A DNA stretch of 41,217 nt from Clostridiales bacterium (lineage in GTDB: Bacteria; Bacillota; Clostridia; Oscillospirales; Oscillospiraceae), in the NCBI GenBank assembly GCA_014799565.1, contig JAAVHT010000040.1, positions 14,422 to 55,638 of the forward strand, in the 5' to 3' direction. The position numbers and the translations under genes were made by a program. Positions 15,444 to 23,892 of this stretch are shown here, piece after piece. The notes beneath the pieces are model-generated. The model was not told the DNA's origin. It did no database searches and saw nothing but the letters and a program-made list of their open reading frames with translations. The number at the start of each line of letters is the position of its first letter. The stretch's first letter is position 1.

Positions 15444-16427
15444 TCACTTTGTAGACTCATTCTCCACAATTGCATACCCCAGCTTGATTTCTTTGGCCGG
15501 TGCCTCCGGGTTTTCCAGCCGTTCCAGCAGCAGCGCGGCAGCATTGGCCCCGCTGTCCTCATAGAAATACCGGATGGTGGTAATAGTAGGAGTGGTCACC
15601 CCGCACAGGTCGGAGCCCCCCTGCCCGGTGAGCCGGATGTCCTCCGGCACCCGAATGCCTTGACTTTTCAGATATTGGAGCGCCCCCACCGCCATACTGT
15701 CGGTGGCGCAGATCAGCCCGTCCAGGGGGCCATATGCCTCCAACAGCTCCTGGGCCTTTTCCCGTCCGGCGGAAGCGGTGAAGCCGGCCACGGCGATGTG
15801 GCCCGCCTGATCCTCCAGCCCGGCGTCCCGCACCGCGTCGCAGTAAGCCCGGCTGCGCTCCTGGCCCACGGCCTTGTCCTGGGGCAGCGCGCCAATGTAG
15901 CCCAGCCTGCGGCAGCCCTTGTCCGCCATCAGGCGGGTCATGTCGTAGAAGGCATGGTAGTCGTCATGATAGACGCAGGACACGCCCGCCAGCTGCTGCC
16001 CCACCACCACCACCGGCACCCGGCTCTTTTTCAGCATCGTGATATGCCGGGCGGTGAATACGGTGCCGATGAGAATCACGCCGTCCACCCGCTGGTCGTC
16101 GAAGCTGTCCAGATACTCCAGCTCCCGGTTGGGGTCGTTGTGGGTGTCGGCCAGCAGGATCTGGAAGCCTTTTTCCTCCAAAACAGAGTCGATGCCCGCC
16201 ATAATGCTGCTGATGGAAAAGGAGTCGATCTTGGGCAGGATCACCCCGATGGTCTTGGTCTTCCGGGTCCGCAGGGCCTGGGCCTGGGCCATGGGACGGT
16301 AGCCCGTTTCCTCAATCACCTTGCGGATTGCGTCCTTTTTCTCCTGCGACAGGTATCCATCATTCAAATAGCGGGAAACGGCGGAGGGGGATACCCCCGC
16401 CAGCTTGGCGATCTCCGCGATGTTCAT
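15444..16427 (-). CDS. LacI-family sucrose/sugar operon repressor
   Basis: This 327-residue LacI/GalR regulator has a helix-turn-helix at residues 1-25 (MNIAEIAKLAGVSPSAVSRYL), the hinge region at about 45-58, and a periplasmic-binding-protein-like effector domain (GVILPKIDSFSISSIMAGI; VDGVILIGT; GCRRLGYIG). ATG 16427 follows AGGAGG. It is divergent from a HAD phosphatase and a PTS operon, and TGAAAT-N2-ATTTCA operators lie at its own promoter and at both others, so it very probably represses itself and the PTS genes. Family members in this position usually respond to sucrose 6-phosphate or to a fructose phosphate. Confidence 0.9.
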   Translation of the reverse strand: MNIAEIAKLAGVSPSAVSRYLNDGYLSQEKKDAIRKVIEETGYRPMAQAQALRTRKTKTIGVILPKIDSFSISSIMAGIDSVLEEKGFQILLADTHNDPNRELEYLDSFDDQRVDGVILIGTVFTARHITMLKKSRVPVVVVGQQLAGVSCVYHDDYHAFYDMTRLMADKGCRRLGYIGALPQDKAVGQERSRAYCDAVRDAGLEDQAGHIAVAGFTASAGREKAQELLEAYGPLDGLICATDSMAVGALQYLKSQGIRVPEDIRLTGQGGSDLCGVTTPTITTIRYFYEDSGANAAALLLERLENPEAPAKEIKLGYAIVENESTK

Positions 16428-16442
16428 AGGCGCCTCCTGTTT

Positions 16443-16456
16443 TGAAATCTATTTCA
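16443..16456. promoter_or_regulatory. LacI operator at the repressor gene
   Basis: TGAAATCTATTTCA is a perfect inverted repeat of TGAAAT around a CT centre. It lies 16 bases upstream of the repressor start, so it would block transcription of the repressor gene itself. Confidence 0.75.
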
Positions 16457-16576
16457 CATCATAGCACAGGGCGCGATGGATTTCCAGTGGCGGACGGCAC
16501 AAATCTTTCCGCAGTACTTGGCATATTTGCCAAATTCCCGCCGTAAAATTTGGCGAAGCCAACGGCCAATAGGCTC

Positions 16577-16625
16577 TTGCGCCGGGTTCCGCTTTCTGGT
16601 ATGATTTCACATGAAATCAATTTCA
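16577..16625 (+). promoter_or_regulatory. Promoter and overlapping LacI operators of the HAD gene
   Basis: TTGCGC (16577-16582) and TATGAT (16600-16605) are 17 bases apart. Two overlapping palindromes cover the -10 and start region: TGATTTCACATGAAATCA (16602-16619) and TGAAATCAATTTCA (16612-16625). The nested sites would let a LacI dimer bind in two registers. Confidence 0.75.
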
Positions 16626-16654
16626 CTTTTGTGCTGCGACAACAGGAGGCCATT

Positions 16655-17485
16655 ATGGAACACAAACTGATTTTTCTGGATATCGACGGAACCCTCACCG
16701 AGCCGGGGAAAAACGAGCCGCCCACTTCCGCCGTGGAGGCCGTGCGCATAGCCCGGGCCAACGGGCACCGCGTCGTGCTGTGCTCCGGGCGCAGCCGCGG
16801 GATGCTGTCCCCGCTGCTGGCATACGGCTTTGACGGTTTGGTGGGCAGCGCGGGAGGGTACATTGAATACGGCGGGCAGGTGATCTACGACTGTCCCATG
16901 ACGCCCGAACAACAGGGGCAGGCCATGAGGGTGCTGGCGGACAACGGTATTTTCCGCACCGTGGAGGGAAAAGAGCACAGCTATACGGACGAGGGCTTCA
17001 AACAGTTCCTGCGGGAAAACGCTGGGGCAGGGGGCAACAGTGAGCTCTTGCGCTGGCGGGAGCAGATTGAGGGCGAGCTGGGTATCCGGCCTATGGCCGA
17101 GTACCAGGGGGAGCCCATCTATAAGATCGTGTTCATGTGCCGCCGGGCCGAGGATCTCCAGGGGCCTATGCGGGTACTTGGGGATAGCTTCGGCTTCTGC
17201 CTCCAGGGCACGGATCAGTACGGCGTCATCAACGGGGAACTCATCAACAAGGCATTCCACAAGGGCACAGCGGTTCAGCGGCTCAGCCAATACACCGGCG
17301 TCCCCATTGAGGACACCATCGCCTTTGGGGACAGCATGAACGACCTGGAGATGATCCAAACCGCCGGGCTGGGCATCTGCATGGGCAACGGAAGTGAGGC
17401 GCTAAAGAAGATTGCCGACGAGGTATGCCCCCCGGTGGGGGAGGACGGCCTGTTCAGAGCCTTCCAGTCCCACGGCCTCATTTGA
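16655..17485 (+). CDS. Cof-type HAD-IIB sugar-phosphatase-like hydrolase
   Basis: The protein has 276 residues. The DxD motif FLDIDGTLT holds Asp9 and Asp11, the metal/nucleophile pair of the HAD superfamily. The C2 cap of the Cof type is in the middle, and motif III/IV is IAFGDSMNDLEMIQ near the C-terminus. ATG 16655 follows CAGGAGG; the frame is open upstream but has no RBS. It is transcribed from its own LacI-controlled promoter next to a PTS operon, so its substrate is probably a phosphorylated hexose or disaccharide that the PTS brings in; this is inference. Confidence 0.85.
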   Translation: MEHKLIFLDIDGTLTEPGKNEPPTSAVEAVRIARANGHRVVLCSGRSRGMLSPLLAYGFDGLVGSAGGYIEYGGQVIYDCPMTPEQQGQAMRVLADNGIFRTVEGKEHSYTDEGFKQFLRENAGAGGNSELLRWREQIEGELGIRPMAEYQGEPIYKIVFMCRRAEDLQGPMRVLGDSFGFCLQGTDQYGVINGELINKAFHKGTAVQRLSQYTGVPIEDTIAFGDSMNDLEMIQTAGLGICMGNGSEALKKIADEVCPPVGEDGLFRAFQSHGLI

Positions 17486-17546
17486 TGTGAAATCAGTTTT
17501 AGTATTATGCACAAAACACGCTGCAAAGATTTGGCAGGCTTATCAA

Positions 17547-17602
17547 TTTACACCGGCCTTTCCATCTGTTATAATCCAACTATGATATGAAATTGATTTC
17601 AT
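17547..17602 (+). promoter_or_regulatory. Promoter and LacI operator of the PTS operon
   Basis: TTTACA (17547-17552) and TATAAT (17570-17575) are 17 bases apart. ATGAAATTGATTTCAT (17587-17602), a perfect 16-bp palindrome of the same type as the operators at 16443 and 16612, begins just after the expected start of transcription. Bound repressor would block elongation. Confidence 0.85.
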
Positions 17603-17640
17603 CCATGAGGTCAGTTTCAAAATGAACGGGAGGAATTTCT

Positions 17641-19527
17641 ATGGCATTGGACTACAGGAAATGCGCACAGGAGATTTTCAGCCACCTGGGCGGGCGGGAA
17701 AACCTGGTAAGCGCGGCCCACTGCGCCACCCGCCTGCGGCTGGTCACGGTGGACAACAGTAAGATCGACATGAAGGCCCTGGAGAATGTGGACGGCGTGA
17801 AGGGCGTGTTCAGCTCCAACGGCCAGCTTCAGCTCATCCTGGGCACCGGCACCGTCAACAAAGTGTATGACGAGTTCCTGGCCGTCACCGGCATGACCGC
17901 CGCCACCAAGGACGAGGTCAAGGCCGCGGCCGCCGCCCGGCAGCCCCTGCCCCAGCGGATGGTGAAAGCCCTGGGCGACGTGTTCGTCCCCATCCTGCCC
18001 GCCATCGTGGCCTCCGGCCTGATGATGGGCCTGGTGGAGGCCCTGGGCCACGCCATCCCCTCCTTCGCCGGATCCGACTGGTACGGCTTCCTGGATCTGG
18101 TGTCCGCCACCGCCTTTGCCTACCTGCCGGTGCTGATCGCCGTCAGCGCGGCCCGGGTGTTCGGCGGCAATATCTTCCTGGGCGGCGTGGTCGGCCTGTG
18201 CATGATCCACTCCGGCCTCATCAACGCCTGGTCCGTGGCCGGGATGGAGACCATCCCCACCTGGCGCCTACTGTTCTTCAATGTCAAACAGGTGGGCTAT
18301 CAGGGCCACGTTATCCCGGTGATCATCGCCGTGTGGCTCATGTGCTTCATCGAGAAGCGGCTGCATAAAGTGGTGCCCGAGACCATCGACCTGTTCGTCA
18401 CCCCGCTGGTGACGGTGCTGTCCACCGTGTTCCTCACCTTCACCATCATCGGCCCGATCTTCTCCACCGCTGAGACCTATGTCCTCAACTTCGCCCAGTG
18501 GCTGATCACCGTGGGCTACGGCGTGGGCGCGCTGGTCATGGGCGCCATTTATCCCCTCACCGTGGTGTGCGGCCTGCATCATATGTACAACATCATCGAG
18601 GCGGGCCTTTTGTCCGAGGGCAGCCTGAACATCTGGATGCCCATCGCCTCCGCCGCCAACTTCGCCCAGTGCGGAGCCTGTCTGGCGGTGGCCCTCAAGA
18701 GCAAGAACGCCAAGAACAAGACCGTGGCCATCCCCTCCTCCATGTCGGCGGCCCTGGGCATCACCGAGCCCGCCATCTTCGGCGTGAACCTCCGCTTCAT
18801 GAAGCCCCTGGTGTGCGGCATGATCGGCGGCGCCATCGGCGCCATGTTTGGCTCCATCATGGGCATCGGAGCCAACGCCTACGGCGTCACCGGCATCCCC
18901 GGCTTCCTGATCGTGGACAGCTCCAAGATCCTGCCCTACGCCATCCTGCTGGTCATCTCCGGCGGCATCGCCTTTGGCCTGACCTGGTTCGTGTGGAAAG
19001 AGGAGGCCCCCGAGACCGCTTCCGCTTCCGCCCCTGCCGCCCCCGAGGCTGAGACCGCCCTCCCCGCCGTTGACTGCCAGCCCGGCGCCGTGTACGCCCC
19101 TGTGTCCGGCACCGTCATCCCCTCTGAGGAGATCCCCGACGAGACCTTTGCCGCCGGCGTCCTGGGCCAGGGCGTAGGCATCAACCCCAGCGAGGGCGTT
19201 GTGGCCGCCCCCTTTGACGGTGAGATTTCCTCCGTCACTGAAACCCACCACGCCGTGGGCGTCACCTCCCCCGACGGCATGGAGCTGCTGATCCACGTGG
19301 GCGTGGATACGGTGGCCATGCAGGGCGACGGCTTCACCTGCTTCGTGCAGGAGGGTCAGCAGGTGAAGGCGGGCGACAAGCTCATCGCCTTCGACCGGGA
19401 TAAAATCGCCGCCGCGGGCCATCCTGACGTGGTGGTGCTGCTGGTGACCAACTCCGATGATTACGGGGATGTGTCCATCCAGCCCGGGCCCTGCAAGGCC
19501 ATGGATCAGGTGATCCAAGTCAAATAA
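17641..19527 (+). CDS. scrA: Sucrose-type PTS transporter EIIBCA
   Basis: This 628-residue membrane transporter has three fused domains. EIIB spans residues 1-85 with phosphorylation site Cys28 (SAAHCATRLRL). EIIC spans about 110-460, with ten or so hydrophobic segments and the sugar-binding-like MIHSGLINAWSVAG run. EIIA (crr-like) spans about 485-628 with active-site His552 (LLIHVGVDTV). An Ala/Pro/Glu linker joins C and A. Sucrose or a related disaccharide is inferred from the LacI, GH13 and HAD neighbours; trehalose is the main alternative. The start has GGGAGG ten bases upstream. Confidence 0.9.
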   Translation: MALDYRKCAQEIFSHLGGRENLVSAAHCATRLRLVTVDNSKIDMKALENVDGVKGVFSSNGQLQLILGTGTVNKVYDEFLAVTGMTAATKDEVKAAAAARQPLPQRMVKALGDVFVPILPAIVASGLMMGLVEALGHAIPSFAGSDWYGFLDLVSATAFAYLPVLIAVSAARVFGGNIFLGGVVGLCMIHSGLINAWSVAGMETIPTWRLLFFNVKQVGYQGHVIPVIIAVWLMCFIEKRLHKVVPETIDLFVTPLVTVLSTVFLTFTIIGPIFSTAETYVLNFAQWLITVGYGVGALVMGAIYPLTVVCGLHHMYNIIEAGLLSEGSLNIWMPIASAANFAQCGACLAVALKSKNAKNKTVAIPSSMSAALGITEPAIFGVNLRFMKPLVCGMIGGAIGAMFGSIMGIGANAYGVTGIPGFLIVDSSKILPYAILLVISGGIAFGLTWFVWKEEAPETASASAPAAPEAETALPAVDCQPGAVYAPVSGTVIPSEEIPDETFAAGVLGQGVGINPSEGVVAAPFDGEISSVTETHHAVGVTSPDGMELLIHVGVDTVAMQGDGFTCFVQEGQQVKAGDKLIAFDRDKIAAAGHPDVVVLLVTNSDDYGDVSIQPGPCKAMDQVIQVK

Positions 19528-19551
19528 CCAAGCCGCATGGAGGTGCGATCC

Positions 19552-21399
19552 ATGACCAAAAAAGAGGAAGCCCTGTTTCAGACCCGGCTGGGGCGCCATC
19601 TGGACGAGCTGCGCTGGCTGTACATGGAGCTGTACGGCAATGACTCCATGTTCGCCGAGTTGTGCGACGAAATGCGCCGCTACGCGGACGAGCGCCCCGC
19701 GGCACTGAAAAAGCGGGACGCGGCCCGGGAGGCCGACCGGTCATGGTACAAGTCCAACGACCTGACCGGCATGATGCTCTACATCGACAACTTTGCCGGG
19801 GATTTGAACGGTGTGCGCAAAAAGCTGCCCTACATCGAAAAAACCGGCGTGAACCTCATCCACCTGATGCCCTTCCTGGATACCGTCCCCGGGCGCAGCG
19901 ACGGCGGCTACGCTGTGGCGGACTTCCGGGCGGTGCGGCCCGACCTGGGGACGATGGAGGATCTGGAAAAGCTCACCGCCGCCTGCCACAAAAAGGGCGT
20001 CAACGTGTGCATGGATTTCGTGATGAACCACACCAGTCAGGATCACGAGTGGGCGAAAAAGGCCCGGGCCGGGGACGGAGAGTACATGAGCCGCTACTTC
20101 TTCTTCGCCGACCCCTCCATCCCGCAGGAGTATGAAAAGACGGTACCCCAGGTGTTCCCAACCACGGCCCCCGGCAACTTCACCTGGCTGGACGACTGCC
20201 AGCACTATGTCATGACCTCCTTCTACCCCTACCAGTGGGATCTGAACTACCGCAATCCCCGGGTGTTCAATGAGATGATGTATAACTTCCTGTTCCTGGC
20301 CAACAAGGGTATGGACATGATCCGCATCGACGCGGTGCCCTACATCTGGAAGGAACTGGGCACCGACTGCCGCAACCTGCCCCAGGTCCACACCATCGTG
20401 CGGATGATGCGGATGATCGGCGAGATCGTCTGCCCCAGCGTGATTCTGCTGGGCGAGGTGGTCATGGAGCCGGTCAAAGTGGTGCCCTACTTCGGCACGG
20501 TGGAAAAGCCGGAGTGTCATCTGCTCTACAACGTGACCACCATGTGTACCACCTGGCACACCGTGGCCACGAAGGACACCCGGCTGCTGAGAAAGCAGCT
20601 GGATATTGTCAACGCCCTGCCCAAGGAGTATGTGTTCCTCAACTACCTGCGCTGCCACGACGACATCGGCTGGGGGCTGGATTACGAAACGCTGAAACAG
20701 TGGGGCATTTCGGAAGTCCCCCACAAGAAATTCCTCAGCGACTGGTTCCAGGGCCATGTGGAGGGCAGCGTCAGCCGGGGTGAGCTATACAACGACGACC
20801 CCGCCAGCGGCGACGCCCGCCAGTGCGGCACCACCGCCAGCCTGTGCGGCATTGAAAAGGCCGGGTTTGAGGGCGACGCGGACGCCATGGAGCGGGCGGT
20901 GCGCTTTGACCTCACCCTCCACGCCATGATGTTCATGCAGACGGGCATCCCCCTGCTGTACAGCGGGGACGAGATCGCCCAGGTGAACGACTACGGCTAC
21001 AAGGACGACCCCACCAAGGCGGAGGACAGCCGCTACCTGCATCGGGGAAAAATGCGCTGGGATTTGGCGGAGCACACGGATGACCTGGCAACCCCGGAGG
21101 GACGGGTGTTCTGCGGGCTGAACGCCCTGGGGGCCCTGCGCAAGACAAATCCCGCCTTCGGCGCGGCGGCGGACGTGTGGACGCTGGACACCGGGGATGA
21201 CGGCCTGCTGGCCATCGGTCGGTACTATGAGGGCCAGAAGATCATCGGCGTGTTCAACTTCACCGGGGAGGAGAAATCCGTCACCTTCCCCTATGACGGG
21301 GGCGAGTTCACCGACCTGCTCACCGGGGAGAAATACGTGCTGGAAAACCTGCCCGTCCCGGCCTATGGTTTCTATTATCTGGAGCAAACTCAGATATAA
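19552..21399 (+). CDS. Amylosucrase-like GH13 enzyme (GH13_4-type)
   Basis: The enzyme has 615 residues and no signal peptide. Its (beta/alpha)8 barrel has the GH13 regions: MDFVMNHT (154-161), IRIDAVPYIWK with nucleophile Asp260, LLGEVVME with acid/base Glu302, and NYLRCHDDIGW with Asp370. The IDAVPYIWK and HDDIGW motifs resemble amylosucrase, which makes amylose from sucrose. ATG 19552 has GGAGGTG seven bases upstream; ATG 19537 lacks an RBS. A PTS delivers phosphorylated sugar, so it may cleave or transfer from sucrose 6-phosphate or a dephosphorylated form; neither is proven. Confidence 0.85.
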   Translation: MTKKEEALFQTRLGRHLDELRWLYMELYGNDSMFAELCDEMRRYADERPAALKKRDAAREADRSWYKSNDLTGMMLYIDNFAGDLNGVRKKLPYIEKTGVNLIHLMPFLDTVPGRSDGGYAVADFRAVRPDLGTMEDLEKLTAACHKKGVNVCMDFVMNHTSQDHEWAKKARAGDGEYMSRYFFFADPSIPQEYEKTVPQVFPTTAPGNFTWLDDCQHYVMTSFYPYQWDLNYRNPRVFNEMMYNFLFLANKGMDMIRIDAVPYIWKELGTDCRNLPQVHTIVRMMRMIGEIVCPSVILLGEVVMEPVKVVPYFGTVEKPECHLLYNVTTMCTTWHTVATKDTRLLRKQLDIVNALPKEYVFLNYLRCHDDIGWGLDYETLKQWGISEVPHKKFLSDWFQGHVEGSVSRGELYNDDPASGDARQCGTTASLCGIEKAGFEGDADAMERAVRFDLTLHAMMFMQTGIPLLYSGDEIAQVNDYGYKDDPTKAEDSRYLHRGKMRWDLAEHTDDLATPEGRVFCGLNALGALRKTNPAFGAAADVWTLDTGDDGLLAIGRYYEGQKIIGVFNFTGEEKSVTFPYDGGEFTDLLTGEKYVLENLPVPAYGFYYLEQTQI

Positions 21400-21423
21400 T
21401 TGATAACGAAAGGATGCATCACC

Positions 21424-21684
21424 ATGGAAGAATTCACCTATACCATCACCGATCCTGTTGGCATCCACGCCCGTCCCGCGGGCCTGCTGGTGAAAGCGGC
21501 AAAGGCTTTGGACAGCACCGTCACCATCGCCAAGGCCGACGGCAAGTCTGCCGCGGCCACCAAGCTCATGGCGCTCATGGGCCTGGGCATCAAGCAGGGC
21601 GACACCGTCACCGTCACCGTGGAAGGCGGCAGCGAGGAAGCCAACGCTGCCGCCATGGAGCAGTTCTTCAAGGATAACCTGTAA
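21424..21684 (+). CDS. ptsH: PTS phosphocarrier HPr, operon-specific
   Basis: The protein has 86 residues and carries the phosphocarrier motif GIHARPAG with His15. Where B. subtilis HPr has regulatory Ser46 (LKSIMGVMSLG), this sequence has TKLMALMGLG, so Lys47 takes the serine position. It could pass phosphate from Enzyme I to EIIA but could not be phosphorylated by HPr kinase at that site. It is coupled to the GH13 gene (25 bases apart). ATG 21424 follows GAAAGGA. Expression is probably set by the PTS promoter. Confidence 0.92.
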   Translation: MEEFTYTITDPVGIHARPAGLLVKAAKALDSTVTIAKADGKSAAATKLMALMGLGIKQGDTVTVTVEGGSEEANAAAMEQFFKDNL

Positions 21685-21706
21685 AGCACCGTATCAAACG
21701 CCGTGT

Positions 21707-21738
21707 CAGGGGCGTCTGCCTCACGGCAGACGTCCCTG
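21707..21738 (+). terminator. Hairpin between HPr and Enzyme I (partial terminator)
   Basis: CAGGGGCGTCTGCC (21707-21720) pairs with 21725-21738, with one mismatch and a four-base TCAC loop. Only AATTTATATTT follows, so it may lower downstream Enzyme I expression or protect the upstream mRNA. Confidence 0.55.
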
Positions 21739-21763
21739 AATTTATATTTGGGAGGAAACTTAT

Positions 21764-23419
21764 ATGATTTTGATGCAGGGAAAAGGCGTTTCCAAGGGCG
21801 TGGTAAAGGGGCCGATCTACTTCTACCAGCGGGCAGAAGGCATGACGGCGCAGACTGCCGCCGATGATATTGATGAGGAAAAGCGCCGCCTGGAAGAAGC
21901 CAAGGAAAAATCCATGGAGCAGCTCAACGCCCTGGCGGACAAGGCCCGGGAGGAGGCCGGCGACGAGGCCGCCATGCTCTTTGAGACCCACGCCATGTTC
22001 GTGGAGGACGAGGACTTTGTGGACTGCATGAACGCCGCTCTGGAGGAGGAACACTGCACCGCCGAGCGAGCGGTGGAAATTGCTGGGGAGCAGTTTTCCG
22101 CCATGCTGGCCGCCATGGATGACGCATATATGCAGGCCCGCGCCGCCGACATCAAGGATGTAGCCCGGCGCATCCTCAATAACCTGTTGGGGGTCACCGA
22201 GGGCGGCATCGACTCCGATGAGCCGGTGATTTTGGCTGCGGACGACCTGGCCCCCTCCGAGACCCTTCAGCTGGACAAGAGCAAGATCCTTGGCTTCATT
22301 ACCCAGGGCGGCTCGGGCAACAGCCATACCGCCATTCTGGCCCGCACCATGGGCATCCCGGCCATCTGCGGCCTGGGTGATTCCCTCAAGCAGGAGCTGA
22401 ATGGGCGGACCGCTTACATCGACGGCGAGACAGGTAAGGTGGCCGTTGAGCCGGACGAGATCACCCTCACCGCCTTCCAAGCCAAGCTGGAAAAGCAGCA
22501 GGAAATGAAAACCCTGATGGAGACTATGAAGGGGCAAGAGGACGTAACCCTGGATGGACGGCACATGATGGTGTACTGCAACATCGGCTCCCCGGAGAAC
22601 GTAGCCGCAGTCCATAACAATGACGGCCAGGGCATCGGCCTGTTCCGCTCCGAATTTCTCTATCTGGCCGCTGACGACTACCCCACCGAGGAGGAGCAGT
22701 TCCAGGCGTATAAGGAAGTTGCCGCTGCCATGGACGGCAAACGGGTAGTCATCCGTACGCTGGATATCGGTGCCGATAAGCAGGTGGATTATTTCCAACT
22801 CCAGAAGGAGGAAAACCCTGCCCTGGGCGTGCGGGCCATTCGCATCTGCCTGAACCGGCCCGAAGTGTTCCGCACCCAGTTGAGGGCTCTGTACCGAGCC
22901 TCCGCTTACGGTAAGGTGGCCATCATGTTCCCCATGATTACCTCCGTGTGGGAGGTTCGTGAGTGCAAGCGGGCCTGCCAGAAGGTGATGGCTGAGCTGG
23001 ACGCGGAGGGTGTCCCCTACCGCAAGGACACCGAGATCGGCATCATGATCGAGACCCCAGCCTCTGTCTTCGTGGCGGAGGAGCTGGCAAAAGAGGTTGA
23101 CTTCTTCTCCGTTGGTACCAATGACCTTACCCAGTACACCCTGGCCTGCGACCGTCAGGCCAACGACCTGGGCAAGTTCTTTGATCCCCACCACCCGGCG
23201 GTGTTGCGGGCGCTGAAGGTGGCCACGGACGCCGCCCACAAGGCGGGTATCTGGATCGGCATCTGCGGCGAACTGGGCGCGGATCTATCCCTGCTGGAGA
23301 CCTTCCTGGCCATCGGCATCGACGAGCTGTCTGTGTCGCCCTCCTCTGTTCTTCCCCTTCGGGCGGAAATTCGCAAGTCCATTGCCAAGACCTGCACCCT
23401 GGAAAAACTGGAGTGCTGA
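21764..23419 (+). CDS. ptsI: PTS Enzyme I (phosphoenolpyruvate-protein phosphotransferase)
   Basis: This 551-residue cytosolic enzyme transfers phosphate from PEP to HPr. Active-site His188 lies in GGSGNSHTAILARTMGIPA. The PEP-binding TIM-barrel signatures FFSVGTNDLTQYTLA and IGICGELGAD, with catalytic Cys in the latter, lie near the C-terminus. Length and domain order are normal. ATG 21764 follows GGGAGGAAAC. It is the last gene of the sugar operon. An operon with its own HPr and Enzyme I suggests this strain makes a complete PTS only when the sugar is present, or that these are the sole copies. Confidence 0.93.
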   Translation: MILMQGKGVSKGVVKGPIYFYQRAEGMTAQTAADDIDEEKRRLEEAKEKSMEQLNALADKAREEAGDEAAMLFETHAMFVEDEDFVDCMNAALEEEHCTAERAVEIAGEQFSAMLAAMDDAYMQARAADIKDVARRILNNLLGVTEGGIDSDEPVILAADDLAPSETLQLDKSKILGFITQGGSGNSHTAILARTMGIPAICGLGDSLKQELNGRTAYIDGETGKVAVEPDEITLTAFQAKLEKQQEMKTLMETMKGQEDVTLDGRHMMVYCNIGSPENVAAVHNNDGQGIGLFRSEFLYLAADDYPTEEEQFQAYKEVAAAMDGKRVVIRTLDIGADKQVDYFQLQKEENPALGVRAIRICLNRPEVFRTQLRALYRASAYGKVAIMFPMITSVWEVRECKRACQKVMAELDAEGVPYRKDTEIGIMIETPASVFVAEELAKEVDFFSVGTNDLTQYTLACDRQANDLGKFFDPHHPAVLRALKVATDAAHKAGIWIGICGELGADLSLLETFLAIGIDELSVSPSSVLPLRAEIRKSIAKTCTLEKLEC

Positions 23420-23427
23420 ATAAAAGT

Positions 23428-23475
23428 CGGGAGCTATCCTACAAGCAGAGGGTAGCTCCCGTCTCATTTCTTTAA
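23428..23475 (+). terminator. Terminator of the PTS operon
   Basis: CGGGAGCTATCC (23428-23439) pairs with GGTAGCTCCCG (23451-23461) with one bulged base; TCTCATTTCTTT follows. Confidence 0.7.
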
Positions 23476-23577
23476 AAGTTTCCTGCTGTAGTCCCCGTCC
23501 CATCAGTTGGCAGCTACGAATTGCACCAGTGTCTGCAAAGAAAAACCCGCCACTGACGGAGCGGCTGACAAAAGTCC

Positions 23578-23614
23578 ACGGCACACCGGGGCAATCCCGG
23601 TGTGCCGTCTTTTC
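23578..23614 (+). terminator. Stand-alone GC-rich terminator
   Basis: ACGGCACACCGGG (23578-23590) pairs perfectly with CCCGGTGTGCCGT (23596-23608); CTTTTCT follows. No gene is seen immediately upstream, so it probably belongs to a lost host gene. From 23615 to 23892 I see only the tRNA fragment. Confidence 0.65.
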
Positions 23615-23727
23615 TCTGTCTGTGGCCTGTTATGTGGTCAAACCCGAAATACAAAAATTCAAATACAAGAAAAAGTGCCAATACCAAAAAGTGATCCGCC
23701 GTTTTCAGCAGACAATAGCGGATTTTG

Positions 23728-23772
23728 TGGAGCTGCTACCCAGATTTGACCTGGGAACCTCATCCTTACCAA
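23728..23772 (-). other. Displaced 3' half of tRNA-Thr(GGT): integrase attachment scar
   Basis: Read on the minus strand this is the last 45 bases of a tRNA-Thr: anticodon loop TTGGTAA (anticodon GGT), anticodon 3' stem GGATG, variable loop AGGTT, T stem CCCAG/CTGGG, acceptor 3' strand TAGCAGC, then T and CCA. The T loop reads GTCAAAT, one change from the usual TTCAAAT. The 5' half is absent and the break is exactly at the anticodon loop. No intact tRNA is seen in the window. The geometry places an inserted element on the high-coordinate side. Confidence 0.8.
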
Positions 23773-23892
23773 CTGATTGCCAACCCTCAATGTGCCGCTT
23801 TCTGGCGCTTTGGGGGCCTTTTTGTTCCGGGTGGGTGTGGTCTTTGGCGCTTTCCTGTCCATTGATTCCGCCCGCTCGTTTCCCCGTGTGGG

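Noticed and set aside
18268-19599. Long minus-strand frame antisense to the PTS transporter
   Set aside because: Low-complexity Gly/His/Asp-rich translation and no RBS; the plus strand encodes a complete EIIBCA with active-site residues.
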